Shown piece by piece: positions 27,276 to 36,828 of a DNA stretch of 64,000 nt. The notes beneath the pieces are model-generated. The model did not search any database. It had not been told where the DNA came from and worked only from the letters and a program-made list of their open reading frames with translations. The position numbers and the translations under genes were made by a program. Origin of the DNA: Promicromonospora sp. AC04 (GTDB lineage Bacteria > Actinomycetota > Actinomycetes > Actinomycetales > Cellulomonadaceae); contig NZ_QBUG01000001.1 in NCBI RefSeq assembly GCF_003058225.1, forward strand, positions 124,001 through 188,000, given 5' to 3'. Numbering within the stretch: position 1 is the stretch's first letter; every line of letters begins with the position of its first letter.

Positions 27276-29563
27276 TCCCCGCCCACCGCGGACCGCTGGT
27301 CCGCACCGTCACGTCCGGCATCCTCGTCGCGATCGCCGTCATCGCGTCCATGCACGCGCTCACTCTCGTCGTCGACCCCGGGCCATGGCTCACCGCCGGC
27401 ACCACCGGCGTCGTCCTCGTGTCGACCACCAGCTGTGTAGTGCGGTACCTGCTGCTGCGCACCGCCGTCGACCGCGCCGCCACCCGCCGGGCGGCGGGCC
27501 AGGGGCCGAGCGCGGACCGGGCCGCCGACCGCGCGGCGGGCGGCGCCTCGTTCGTCGCGACGGCGGCCGGCTTCCTGGTCGCCGTGTGGTTCGTCCTCGC
27601 CCGCTACGGCGGGCCGGGGCAGCGCTTCGAGCCGTTCGTGGGGCCGGACTCCGTGGAGCAGGTCCTCGAACGGTTCCGGCAGGCCACCGAGCTCATGAGC
27701 ACGCAGGTGGCGCCGGTGGACCCCGGGCCGGCCATCAGCATGGTCGCCGTGGGCGGCACATTGCTCGTGCTGCTCGTGGTGGACTCGCTCGCCGGCGCCC
27801 GGATGCCCGGCTTCGCCGGCGTGCCGCTGCTGCTCCTGTGGACGCCGCCCCTCACGCTCGTCGGCGAGGTGCAGTGGCAGGTCTTCGTCATCAGCGTCAC
27901 CGCGATGCTGCTGCTGCTCACGGTCGACCCGGTGGGTGTGACACCCGGCCGGCACAGCGAGTCCGACTCCGCGGCGGTACGCCGCGCCCAGCGGTTCCGG
28001 TCCGGGATCACGGCGCTGACGTCCGTGGCGGTCGCGGCCGCCTCGCTCGGCGTCGCCACCGGCATGGCCGCGCTGCCCGCGCTGGCCGGGACGTGGAACC
28101 AGCTCATCTCCACGCCGTCGAACACGGTCGAGCTGTCCTCCGAGCTCGACATGCGCCAGCCCCTGAGCGCTCGTTCCTCCAACACCGTCCTGACGTACAC
28201 GATGGCCGACGGCGACCCGACCGGCCCCCTGCGCGTCATGACCCTCACGGCGTTCGACGGCGTCCAGACCAACCGGAACGTGCCCACCGGCGGCCTGGCG
28301 GACTTCGACTCGACCACGATCCTCGCGCCTCCCGGCGAGGACGCCGTCGGCGAGGGCCGCCGAATGGACCTCCGGATCGGACAGCTCAACGGCGCCGAGC
28401 TACCGCTGCCGCTCGAGCCCCGCTCGGTCGACATCAGCGGCGACTGGGCCTACGACGCGATCCGCGACGAGGTGCGCAGCGGCGACGGCACCGAGCCCGG
28501 CGCCCCGTACAGCGTCCAGATCGTCGACCGTCGGCTCACCCCGGAGCTGCTGCGTGCCGCCCCGACCTCGGGGGATCCCCGGTCGGCCGGCTACATCGAG
28601 GTGCCGGACACCGAGCACCGGGACGACATCGCCGCCTACGCCGAGGAGATCGCGGGTGACGCACCCACCCGCTTCGACGCGGCGGTCGCGCTGCAGAACC
28701 ACCTGCGGTCGGGTGAGGGGTTCGTCTACAACCCGGACGCCGACTACCGGGGCTCGTCGGACACCGTGTGGGACTTCCTGCAGAACAAGGAGGGGTACTG
28801 CACCCAGTACGCCCTCTCGATGATGGTGATGGCCCGCAGCCTCGACATCCCCGCCCGCATCGGCGTCGGCTGGCTGCCCGGCCGGCCCGACGGCAACGGC
28901 AGCTTCCGGGTCACGGGCCAGGACTCGCACGCATGGCCCGAGATCTACTTCCCGTCCGTCGGGTGGGTCCGGTTCGAGCCGACGCCGCAGGTCCAGACGG
29001 GTCCCCTCCCCTCGTACGCGAACCCGAGCGCGGGCAGCGCGCCGAGCTCGTCGCCCACGCCCACCCGCGCCAACGAGGTGCCCACGCGGCAGCCGACCCA
29101 GCGGCCCGAGCAGTCCGACGCGGGCGCCACGGCGGACGCGTCGTCAAGCAACGAGGTGTCGGACCGGACCCTGCCCGGCTGGGCCTGGGTGGTCGCGGTG
29201 GCCGTCGCCCTCGGCGTGCTCGGCGGGGCCGCATGGCTGCTGCTGCGGCGCCGCACCGAGGCCGAGGTGCTCGACCCGGAGCGCGCCTGGACCCGCGTCC
29301 TGGCACTGCTCGCCGAGCAGGAGGTGCGGCTCGGCCCGTCGGTCACGCTGCGCCGCGCACCAGCGGTCATCGCGGACGAGGTGCGCACCCGCACGGGCAC
29401 ACCCCTGCCCGACGACGTCGCGGAGCGCCTCACCGCCCTGGCCGACGCCGCGGAGGACGAGCGCTACGCCCGCGACTCGACACCGCCGACACCCGCCGAG
29501 CTGGAAGAGCTCATGCAAACGGTGACGACCGACCTCACCGCCGTCCTGACCGGCAAACCCTGA
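27272..29563 (+). CDS. Membrane transglutaminase-like protein (TgpA type, DUF3488/DUF4129)
   Basis: A 763-aa integral membrane protein. An N-terminal block of membrane helices is followed by an extracytoplasmic papain-like transglutaminase domain with Cys in GYCTQYALSMMVMARSL (about residue 509), His in DSHAWPEIYFPSVGWV (about 552) and GWVRFEPTP. A serine/threonine/proline-rich linker, one more helix (WAWVVAVAVALGVLGGAAWLL) and a DUF4129-like cytoplasmic tail complete it. MoxR, DUF58 and this protein form a widespread conserved trio of uncertain role, possibly in cell-surface protein processing. GTG start overlaps the DUF58 stop. A perfect hairpin ends the operon. Confidence 0.9.
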   Translation: MIPAHRGPLVRTVTSGILVAIAVIASMHALTLVVDPGPWLTAGTTGVVLVSTTSCVVRYLLLRTAVDRAATRRAAGQGPSADRAADRAAGGASFVATAAGFLVAVWFVLARYGGPGQRFEPFVGPDSVEQVLERFRQATELMSTQVAPVDPGPAISMVAVGGTLLVLLVVDSLAGARMPGFAGVPLLLLWTPPLTLVGEVQWQVFVISVTAMLLLLTVDPVGVTPGRHSESDSAAVRRAQRFRSGITALTSVAVAAASLGVATGMAALPALAGTWNQLISTPSNTVELSSELDMRQPLSARSSNTVLTYTMADGDPTGPLRVMTLTAFDGVQTNRNVPTGGLADFDSTTILAPPGEDAVGEGRRMDLRIGQLNGAELPLPLEPRSVDISGDWAYDAIRDEVRSGDGTEPGAPYSVQIVDRRLTPELLRAAPTSGDPRSAGYIEVPDTEHRDDIAAYAEEIAGDAPTRFDAAVALQNHLRSGEGFVYNPDADYRGSSDTVWDFLQNKEGYCTQYALSMMVMARSLDIPARIGVGWLPGRPDGNGSFRVTGQDSHAWPEIYFPSVGWVRFEPTPQVQTGPLPSYANPSAGSAPSSSPTPTRANEVPTRQPTQRPEQSDAGATADASSSNEVSDRTLPGWAWVVAVAVALGVLGGAAWLLLRRRTEAEVLDPERAWTRVLALLAEQEVRLGPSVTLRRAPAVIADEVRTRTGTPLPDDVAERLTALADAAEDERYARDSTPPTPAELEELMQTVTTDLTAVLTGKP

Positions 29564-29574
29564 CCGTCAGGACA

Positions 29575-29611
29575 GACAGGAGCCGGGCCCCACTGGGGCC
29601 CGGCTCCTGTC
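29575..29611 (+). terminator. Terminator of the moxR operon
   Basis: A perfect 17-bp-arm hairpin (GACAGGAGCCGGGCCCC, loop ACT) starts 11 bp after the stop codon. There is no long T-run, as is usual for high-GC actinobacteria. Confidence 0.85.
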
Positions 29612-29695
29612 ATGTAGCTGTGTCAGTCACTTACCTGTGCCTGTCACGCACATGTGCCGGCAGTCCGGCCAGGACCACCGAGGTCGGTTGGTCGG

Positions 29696-30124
29696 CTAGC
29701 GACCGCCCTGGTTGCGCCGGTTCTCCCAGCGCTCTTCGAGACGGGCGAGGAAGCCGCCGGAACGGCCACCACCGCCCTGCCGCTTGCGGGGCTTGCGTGC
29801 TCCCCCCTGCGGCGGCTGGACCGTGCCGTCTTCTCCAACGACGCCGACCGGGCCCTCCTGCTGCTTCTTGCGCGGTCCGAGGAATGCGAAGACCACACCC
29901 GCAAACATCAGCACGAAGCCGATGGCCCCGAGCCAGGTACGCGACGTCGCTGCACCGACGACAAGAAGAAGCAGACCGACGACAACGCCGGCCCCGGACA
30001 GCACATAACGGAGCGCGTTACCGCGACCTGTGGACTGGAGCGTGTTCGCCAGCCGCGGGTCGTCTGACGTCAGAGCGCGCTCCATCTGCTCCAGCACCCG
30101 CTGCTCGTACTCGGACAGAGGCAT
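29696..30124 (-). CDS. DUF3040 membrane protein
   Basis: A 142-aa protein of the actinobacterial DUF3040 family. It starts with the family signature MPLSEYEQRVLEQMERAL and DDPRLANTL. Two membrane helices follow (YVLSGAGVVVGLLLLVVGAA and WLGAIGFVLMFAGVVFAFL). The C-terminal tail is basic and glycine-rich. The ATG with GGGGGTC upstream was preferred over an in-frame TTG seven codons earlier because the signature begins at this methionine. Function unknown; in many actinobacteria it lies near the mra cluster and dinB, as here. Confidence 0.9.
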   Translation of the reverse strand: MPLSEYEQRVLEQMERALTSDDPRLANTLQSTGRGNALRYVLSGAGVVVGLLLLVVGAATSRTWLGAIGFVLMFAGVVFAFLGPRKKQQEGPVGVVGEDGTVQPPQGGARKPRKRQGGGGRSGGFLARLEERWENRRNQGGR

Positions 30125-30230
30125 CGAGACCCCCGGATCTCGCAAAGGAACAGTGTCCCTTCCAGGATAGGACGACCCGGCCGCCGTTGGTAGTCGACAT
30201 CCCGGGCATACCAGCGACTATACGGGCAGA

Positions 30231-31472
30231 TCAGTAATGATGCGTGCCGTTCTTGTGATGTACACCCAGGTCGATCGCTGTTTTCCCGAACTTCTCACGC
30301 ACCGCGTCGAGCGCAAGTTCAGCCTCTCGCTGCGCTCCGGAGCGTGGATCGACGGCCTCTTCGAGCGTCGGCTGGTGCACCGAGCCGTCTCGCTGCTGGA
30401 GATTTTCACCCCGCACGCCGACGAGCCGTACCGCGAGACCCCCCAGATCGACGCCCGCGACGAGCTCCCGCGCGACGAGGTAGATGTCCCGCGCGACGTC
30501 CGTGGGCCCGTCCAGCGTGCGCGACCGGGTGAAGGTGGCGAAGTCGCTGGAGCGCACCTTCACGGACACCGTGCGCGCCAGCACACCCTGGTGCCGCAGC
30601 CGGGCCGCCACCCGGTCGGACAGCTCCAGCACCCGCCGGCCGACCGCCACCGTGTCGTCCTGGTCCGTGCCGAAGGTGGTCTCGGCACCGATGCTGTGCT
30701 CGCGGTGCTCGGGCACGACGGGACGCGGGTCCCGCCCCCACGAGAGGTCGTGCAGGTGCGCGCCGCTGACCCGGCCGACAGCCGCCTGCAGGCTCGGCAG
30801 GTCCGTGTGCGCCAGCTCCGCGACGGTGGTGATCCCCCATGCGGCCAGGGCCTGCTCGGTCTTCTCCCCCACTCCCCACAGGGCGCCGACGGGCAGCGTG
30901 TGCAGGAAGTCCACGGTGGCCTCAACGGGCACGAGCATCAGCCCGTCCGGCTTGGAGTGCGTCGACGCCAGCTTCGCCACGAACTTGTTCCGTGCGATGC
31001 CGACCGACGCCGTCACGCCGTGCTCGGCCTCGATCCGACGGCGCAGCTCGGCCCCGATCGCCGTGGGCGGGCCCAGCCGCCGCCGGGCGCCGCTCACGTC
31101 CAGGAACGCCTCGTCCACGCTGATCTGCTCGACGAGCGGCGTGACCTCCTGCAGCATGCCCATCACCGAGCGCGACACGTCGTGGTAGAGGCCGTGGTCG
31201 GGCCGGACCACGATGGCCTGCGGGCACAGCAGGCGCGCCCGCGTCATCGGCATCGCGGACCGGATGCCGAACGCGCGCGCCTCGTAGGTAGCCGCCAGGA
31301 CCACCCCGCGCTCCTGCCCGCCGACGATCACCGGCAGGCCCCGCAGCTCCGGCCGCCGGGCCAGCTCGCAGGACGCGAAGAACGCGTCCATGTCCAGGTG
31401 CAGCACCGAGCAGCCGGACTCGTCCGACCCCCAGTCACGTCTTGCCGCCGCTGACCGCGGCCCCTTGCTCAC
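30231..31472 (-). CDS. dinB: DNA polymerase IV (DinB, Y-family)
   Basis: A 413-aa translesion polymerase. The palm motifs are VLHLDMDAFFASCELARRP (catalytic Asp) and ISVDEAFLDVSGARR (Asp-Glu pair), with GVVLAATYEARAFGIRSAMP in the fingers. The thumb has SVGIARNKFVAKLAS and WGVGEKTEQALAAWGI, and a little-finger domain follows. No obvious C-terminal clamp-binding motif was identified. GTG start with CGGAG eight bases upstream was chosen; a longer frame exists. It lies 99 bp downstream of a HEPN gene whose promoter contains a perfect LexA box, so SOS control of both is plausible. Confidence 0.93.
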   Translation of the reverse strand: MSKGPRSAAARRDWGSDESGCSVLHLDMDAFFASCELARRPELRGLPVIVGGQERGVVLAATYEARAFGIRSAMPMTRARLLCPQAIVVRPDHGLYHDVSRSVMGMLQEVTPLVEQISVDEAFLDVSGARRRLGPPTAIGAELRRRIEAEHGVTASVGIARNKFVAKLASTHSKPDGLMLVPVEATVDFLHTLPVGALWGVGEKTEQALAAWGITTVAELAHTDLPSLQAAVGRVSGAHLHDLSWGRDPRPVVPEHREHSIGAETTFGTDQDDTVAVGRRVLELSDRVAARLRHQGVLARTVSVKVRSSDFATFTRSRTLDGPTDVARDIYLVARELVAGVDLGGLAVRLVGVRGENLQQRDGSVHQPTLEEAVDPRSGAQREAELALDAVREKFGKTAIDLGVHHKNGTHHY

Positions 31473-31571
31473 GAACGTGCTCCGTTCTTGCTGTTGCTCA
31501 GCGCTTGTCCACCCAGCGCTCCGAGGGTCGCACGGCCGGGGCAGACCCCACTCCGGCCGCACACGCTCCGG

Positions 31572-32051
31572 TCACGACGCCTCGGGCACCAGGGTCAGGC
31601 GCTGCTGCGTCGAGAACCCCGCCTGGGGGTCCACGAGCATGGCGACCTCGTCCCGGAAGTCTTCCGCGCACGCGAGCAGCTCGTCCGCTCGCGCGGGCTC
31701 CACCTGCTCCGGGCGACCGGCGTCCACGGCCGCCCGCAGAGGCGCCCCGGACGCGAAGTACCCAGACCAGGCCGCGAGGTCCGGCTCGGCGTGCGCAAGC
31801 ATGTCCCACACCGTCCGCGCGCCGGAGCGCGCCGACGGACGCCCGCGCAGCGCCACGACCGCGGCAGCCGAGCGGATCGCCGCGAGGTGCGCGTGCACGA
31901 ACCGGTCACCGGGGTCGGCGGAACGCGCCGCCTCGGCCAGCTCCGCGTCCGCCTTGCGGAGCAGTGCGCTGACGCCCGGCGGAACGGCGTGCGGCACAAA
32001 CGTGCGCGCAGAGACCACGTCCCGCCCGCTCTGAGACTGCATGGTGCCCAT
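31572..32051 (-). CDS. SAV_6107-family HEPN domain protein
   Basis: A 159-aa all-helical protein resembling the SAV_6107 HEPN family. A helical core includes GVSALLRKADAELAEAARS, RFVHAHLAAIRSAAAVVAL and VWDMLAHAEPDLAAWSGYFA. The canonical HEPN RNase motif Rx4-6H is not clearly present, so nuclease activity is doubtful. ATG chosen for its GGAGG six bases upstream. The promoter has TTGACA and GATAGT flanking a LexA box (32087-32102). It is followed by dinB on the same strand. Its role is unknown; co-regulation suggests a link to DNA-damage tolerance. Confidence 0.8.
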   Translation of the reverse strand: MGTMQSQSGRDVVSARTFVPHAVPPGVSALLRKADAELAEAARSADPGDRFVHAHLAAIRSAAAVVALRGRPSARSGARTVWDMLAHAEPDLAAWSGYFASGAPLRAAVDAGRPEQVEPARADELLACAEDFRDEVAMLVDPQAGFSTQQRLTLVPEAS

Positions 32052-32082
32052 CTCGAACCTCCGATCGAACCCCTTGTGCGAC

Positions 32083-32112
32083 ACTATCGAACATACGTTC
32101 TATCCCTGTCAA
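32083..32112 (-). promoter_or_regulatory. SOS-type promoter of HEPN-dinB with perfect LexA box
   Basis: On the minus strand TTGACA (32107-32112) and GATAGT (32083-32088) are 18 bp apart. The spacer holds TCGAACATACGTTCTA (32087-32102), whose core GAAC-N4-GTTC is an exact match to the actinobacterial LexA box. LexA bound here would cover the promoter. The divergent methyltransferase starts 42 bp away and may be co-controlled. Confidence 0.8.
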
Positions 32113-32143
32113 GCGCACCGCCGGTCCGGGAGACACTGTCCTC

Positions 32144-33109
32144 ATGGCCCGCCGCTCCGCCCGACGCCGCCCATCCTCCTCCGCACCACTGACACTCCCC
32201 GCCGAGCTGCCGGTCGGCCCCGTGCCGATCAGCACGGGCACCGCCGAGGTGGTTCGCGACCCCGACTTCCCGCAGCGAGTGACGTTGCACGTCAACGGCG
32301 TGCCGAGCTCCAGCCTCGACCTCGCCGACCCCGGTTTCCTCGACTTCGAGTACATGCAGCAGATGGCCGCCTTCGTGGCCCTGCTGCCGCCCGGGCCGCT
32401 GCGGGTGCTGCACCTCGGCGCGGCCGGCAGCGCCTTCGCCCGGCACGTGGAGCACGAGCGGCCCGGCTCGCGCCAGCTCGGCGTCGACCTCGACCCCCGC
32501 CTCCTCGAGCTCGTCCGCGAGTGGTTCGCCCTGCCGCGCTCGCCCCTGCTGCGCCTGCGCGCCGACGACGCGGGGCACACCCTCGCCGCGGCGCGCGACG
32601 CCTCCTACGACGTGGTCGTCCGGGACGTCTTCGCCGGCGACCGCACACCAGCGCACCTCGTCGGCACGGGGTTCGCCGCCGAGGCTCGCCGAGTGCTCCG
32701 CCCTGGCGGCGTCCTCCTGGTGAACTGCGCCGACAAGCCGCCGCTGACCACGGCGCGACGCGAGGTCGCGAGCCTCGCCGAGGCGTTCGGGCCCGACGCC
32801 ACGGCACAGGGCCGGCTCGCCGCCGTCGCCGAGCCCGCGATCCTCAAGGGGCGCCGCTACGGGAACCTGGTCCTCGCGGCCGTCCGTGAGCTGCCCGAGG
32901 ACCCGCCACGGGACGCAGCCCAGGAAGACCCCCAGGAGCCCGCACAGGCCACCGTACGGCCCGACGCCGACGTCGAGACCGTGGACCTGCGCGACCCCCG
33001 CCTGGGCCGCGCCCTACGCACCCTCGCGGTGCCTGCCACGCTCCTCGCGGGCGACGACGCCGCGGCGTTCGCCGGCACGGCGGCGCCGCTGGAGACTCCC
33101 GCCCCCTGA
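32144..33109 (+). CDS. Spermidine synthase-like methyltransferase fold protein
   Basis: A 321-aa soluble protein with a Rossmann fold like spermidine synthase and SAM methyltransferases. Motif I is VLHLGAAGSAFARHVE, then QLGVDLDPRLLELVREW and DVVVRDVFAGD. Motif RRVLRPGGVLLVNCADKP follows. The polyamine-binding residues of true SpeE are not evident, so it may act on another substrate. The basic N-terminal tail (ARRSARRRPSSS) and the C-terminal region beyond about 250 are poorly conserved. It starts 42 bp from a LexA box shared with the divergent HEPN gene. Actual substrate is unknown. Confidence 0.8.
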   Translation: MARRSARRRPSSSAPLTLPAELPVGPVPISTGTAEVVRDPDFPQRVTLHVNGVPSSSLDLADPGFLDFEYMQQMAAFVALLPPGPLRVLHLGAAGSAFARHVEHERPGSRQLGVDLDPRLLELVREWFALPRSPLLRLRADDAGHTLAAARDASYDVVVRDVFAGDRTPAHLVGTGFAAEARRVLRPGGVLLVNCADKPPLTTARREVASLAEAFGPDATAQGRLAAVAEPAILKGRRYGNLVLAAVRELPEDPPRDAAQEDPQEPAQATVRPDADVETVDLRDPRLGRALRTLAVPATLLAGDDAAAFAGTAAPLETPAP

Positions 33110-33138
33110 GGCGTCAGGGCACGACCCCCGGGCATGAA

Positions 33139-33172
33139 AAGGGCCGCGCTCCCCGAGGGGAGCACGGCCCTT
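33139..33172. terminator. Bidirectional terminator between methyltransferase gene and cspA
   Basis: AAGGGCCG-C-GCTCCCC pairs with GGGGAGC-A-CGGCCCTT around a two-base loop. With A/T-rich ends on both sides it can serve both converging genes. Confidence 0.85.
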
Positions 33173-33184
33173 CTCACAGGTAAC

Positions 33185-33388
33185 TCAGAGCGGGACGACC
33201 GCTTCCGCCTGCGGACCCTTGGGGCCCTGCGTGATCTCGAACTCGACCCGCTGGGCCTCCTCGAGAGACCGGTACCCGTTCGACTGGATCGCGGAGTAGT
33301 GCACGAAGACGTCGGCGCCGCCGCCGTCCTGGGCGATGAACCCGTACCCCTTCTCCGCGTTGAACCACTTCACAGAACCCTGCGCCAT
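33185..33388 (-). CDS. Cold-shock protein (CspA family)
   Basis: A 67-aa single cold-shock domain that binds single-stranded RNA/DNA. It shows [13 protein letters not shown] (RNP1 region) and [10 protein letters not shown] (RNP2 region), with a typical [21 protein letters not shown] end. The start follows GAAGGACAGC. A 209-bp leader separates it from the PAC2 gene upstream; such leaders in csp genes often hold thermosensitive structure. It converges with the methyltransferase gene at a shared hairpin. Confidence 0.96.
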   Translation of the reverse strand: MAQGSVKWFNAEKGYGFIAQDGGGADVFVHYSAIQSNGYRSLEEAQRVEFEITQGPKGPQAEAVVPL

Positions 33389-33533
33389 GCTGTCCTTCGA
33401 CCTTCCGTCCGGGATCCGGCGGCGGGCCCGTTGCCCGCCCCCGTGCCGCAATGCTTTCCCCGCTTGCTCACGACACGGCGGACGTGGCCTTGGTACGTCA
33501 CTGCAACGTGCGCCAGTGTGGCATGGACCACTC

Positions 33534-33559
33534 AAATGTGCCACGGAACGGGCACATTT
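33534..33559. terminator. Inverted repeat downstream of PAC2 gene / upstream of cspA
   Basis: AAATGTGCC, 8 bases, GGCACATTT forms a perfect 9-bp stem about 40 bp past the PAC2 stop, with a short T-run on the minus strand. It may be the PAC2 terminator or an operator for cspA. Confidence 0.45.
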
Positions 33560-33597
33560 CTGCCGCAGCTATGACACACCGGGCTGTCAGCTGCCCC

Positions 33598-34527
33598 TCA
33601 GTCGCCGTTCTGCTGGGCGAGGAACCGCTCGAACTCCGCCCCGAGCTCCTCCGCGCTGGGGATCGGAGTGGTCTCCGCGAGCAGGCTCGGGCGGCCGACG
33701 GAGCGCGCGAACGCGTCGTACTGCTCCTCCAGCGCCTTCACCACGGCTGCGACCTCGGCCGACTCCGCGACCTGCTTCTCCACCTCGATCTTCGCGTCGG
33801 TGGCGGCCTCCTCGAGGGCGGGGATCGCCAGGTCGAGCCCCGTGGCCCGCTCCGTGTGGTGCAGCGCCACGACCGTCGCCGGCGGGTACTGTGACTGCGA
33901 GAGGTAGTGCGGCACGTGGACCGTGAAGCCGAGCGCGTCGTGCCCGGCCTCACCGAGCCGGTACTCGAGGAGGGCGGCCAGCGAGCCCGGCACCTTCACG
34001 CTGCCGAACCACGACGTGTAGTCGTCGACGAGGCCGGGCCGCGTCGCGTGCGCCGTCAGCGACAGCGGGCGCGTGTGCGGCAGCCCCATCGGGATGCCCT
34101 GGATGCCGACCACGAGGCTCACGCCGAACCGCTCGACCAGCTGGATCACCCCGGCTACCACCCGTTCCCACTGCAGGTCCGGCTCGGCGCCGTGAAGCAG
34201 CAGAAAACCGGTGCCCTCGGCGTCGGTCACATGGTCGATCGCAAGGTACGGGGCCTGGTAGTCGGCCCAGCGGTCGGAGTCGAACGTCATGGTCGCTCGC
34301 TTGGAGCGGTAGTCGAGCAGCTGGTCGACGTCGAACGTCACCAGGCGCTCGACGCGAAACTCGTCGACGAGGTGCTCGACGGCGATGTCGCCCGCGCTGC
34401 CTGCGTCCACGAATCCGCGCACGGCGTGCAGCAGGACGGGTCCATCGGCACTTCCGGGCACGCTGCGACCCAGCGTGCGCTCGACCGCTGCTTCGTCGAC
34501 GTCGTAGATGCCCTGGGGGTCAAGCAC
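33598..34527 (-). CDS. PAC2-family protein
   Basis: A 309-aa protein of the PAC2 family (proteasome assembly chaperone 2-like fold), common in actinobacteria. Diagnostic stretches are LLHAVRGFVDAGSAGDIAVE, VTFDVDQLLDYRSKRATM, LLLHGAEPDLQWERVV and GIQGIPMGLPHTRPLSLTAH. A C-terminal helical region (LEEAATDAKIEVEKQVAE) may form coiled coil. Cytoplasmic, no signal. GTG start has GAGGGAG about six bases upstream. Its role in bacteria, including any link to the proteasome, is not established. Confidence 0.93.
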   Translation of the reverse strand: MLDPQGIYDVDEAAVERTLGRSVPGSADGPVLLHAVRGFVDAGSAGDIAVEHLVDEFRVERLVTFDVDQLLDYRSKRATMTFDSDRWADYQAPYLAIDHVTDAEGTGFLLLHGAEPDLQWERVVAGVIQLVERFGVSLVVGIQGIPMGLPHTRPLSLTAHATRPGLVDDYTSWFGSVKVPGSLAALLEYRLGEAGHDALGFTVHVPHYLSQSQYPPATVVALHHTERATGLDLAIPALEEAATDAKIEVEKQVAESAEVAAVVKALEEQYDAFARSVGRPSLLAETTPIPSAEELGAEFERFLAQQNGD

Positions 34528-34652
34528 GTGCGCTCCCTCGCTCGTCGGAGTACTTTCCCGATCACCCGATACGACCGGGTTATCTGCTCAGGTCCAACGC
34601 TACGAGGGCCGGGTGTCTTCCCGTTACGCCCTCAGCGTCGCGGGCACACTGC

Positions 34653-35072
34653 TCACCGACCCGGCAGGCGCACCACGGACACGAAGAACTCGTCGATCTG
34701 GCGGACCACGTCGATGAACCGGTCGAAGTCCACCGGCTTGGTCACGTACGCGTTCGCGTGCAGCGAGTACGAGCCCACGACGTCCTCCTGGGCATCCGAC
34801 GTGGTGAGCACCACCACGGGGATGTGCCGCAGCATGGGGTCGCCCTTCGCCACGGCGAGCACCTCCATGCCGTCCATCTTCGGCAGGTTGAGGTCGAGCA
34901 GCACCAGGTCCGGCGTCGGCACCTTCGCGTACTGCCCCTGCTTGCGCAGGAACTCGAGCGCGCTCACGCCGTCGCCGACCACCGACACGTTGTTCGCGAC
35001 ACGGTGATCCTCGAACGCCTCCCGGGTCATCAGGACGTCGCCCGGGTCGTCCTCCACGAGGAGGATCTCCAT
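34653..35072 (-). CDS. Single-domain response regulator (receiver only)
   Basis: A 139-aa CheY/Rcp1-like receiver. The acidic pocket is LLVEDDPGD, the phospho-acceptor Asp is in LVLLDLNLPKMDG, and the conserved Lys is in YVTKPVDFDRF. There is no output domain, so it must act by protein contact. Start is uncertain: the ATG at the beginning of the receiver was used, although an in-frame GTG lies six codons upstream. It sits 106 bp downstream of a histidine kinase with an Rcp1-partner-like (phytochrome-type) HisKA motif on the same strand, so these are a likely pair. Confidence 0.92.
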   Translation of the reverse strand: MEILLVEDDPGDVLMTREAFEDHRVANNVSVVGDGVSALEFLRKQGQYAKVPTPDLVLLDLNLPKMDGMEVLAVAKGDPMLRHIPVVVLTTSDAQEDVVGSYSLHANAYVTKPVDFDRFIDVVRQIDEFFVSVVRLPGR

Positions 35073-35178
35073 CACCTTCTGACCGCTCACGTTGACCACC
35101 CGGTCCGTACCTGTCCCCTGGAGTCGGCAGCGACGGGCCCCTTCGTCGCGACCCATCGTCGGCCCTGGTCAGGCCGCC

Positions 35179-36824
<1,646 letters not shown>

Positions 36825-36828
<4 letters not shown>

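Noticed and set aside
26381-27955. Long minus-strand frame across DUF58 and transglutaminase genes
   Set aside because: Low-complexity translation, antisense to two well-supported coupled genes.
31475-31489. GAAC...GTTC palindrome just upstream of the dinB start
   Set aside because: The spacer is seven bases rather than the four needed for LexA. It overlaps the dinB ribosome site and is probably coincidental.
30231-31562. Longer dinB frame starting about 30 codons upstream
   Set aside because: The extra residues are not conserved-looking and lack a ribosome site, while the GTG at 31472 has one and lies close to the first polymerase motif.
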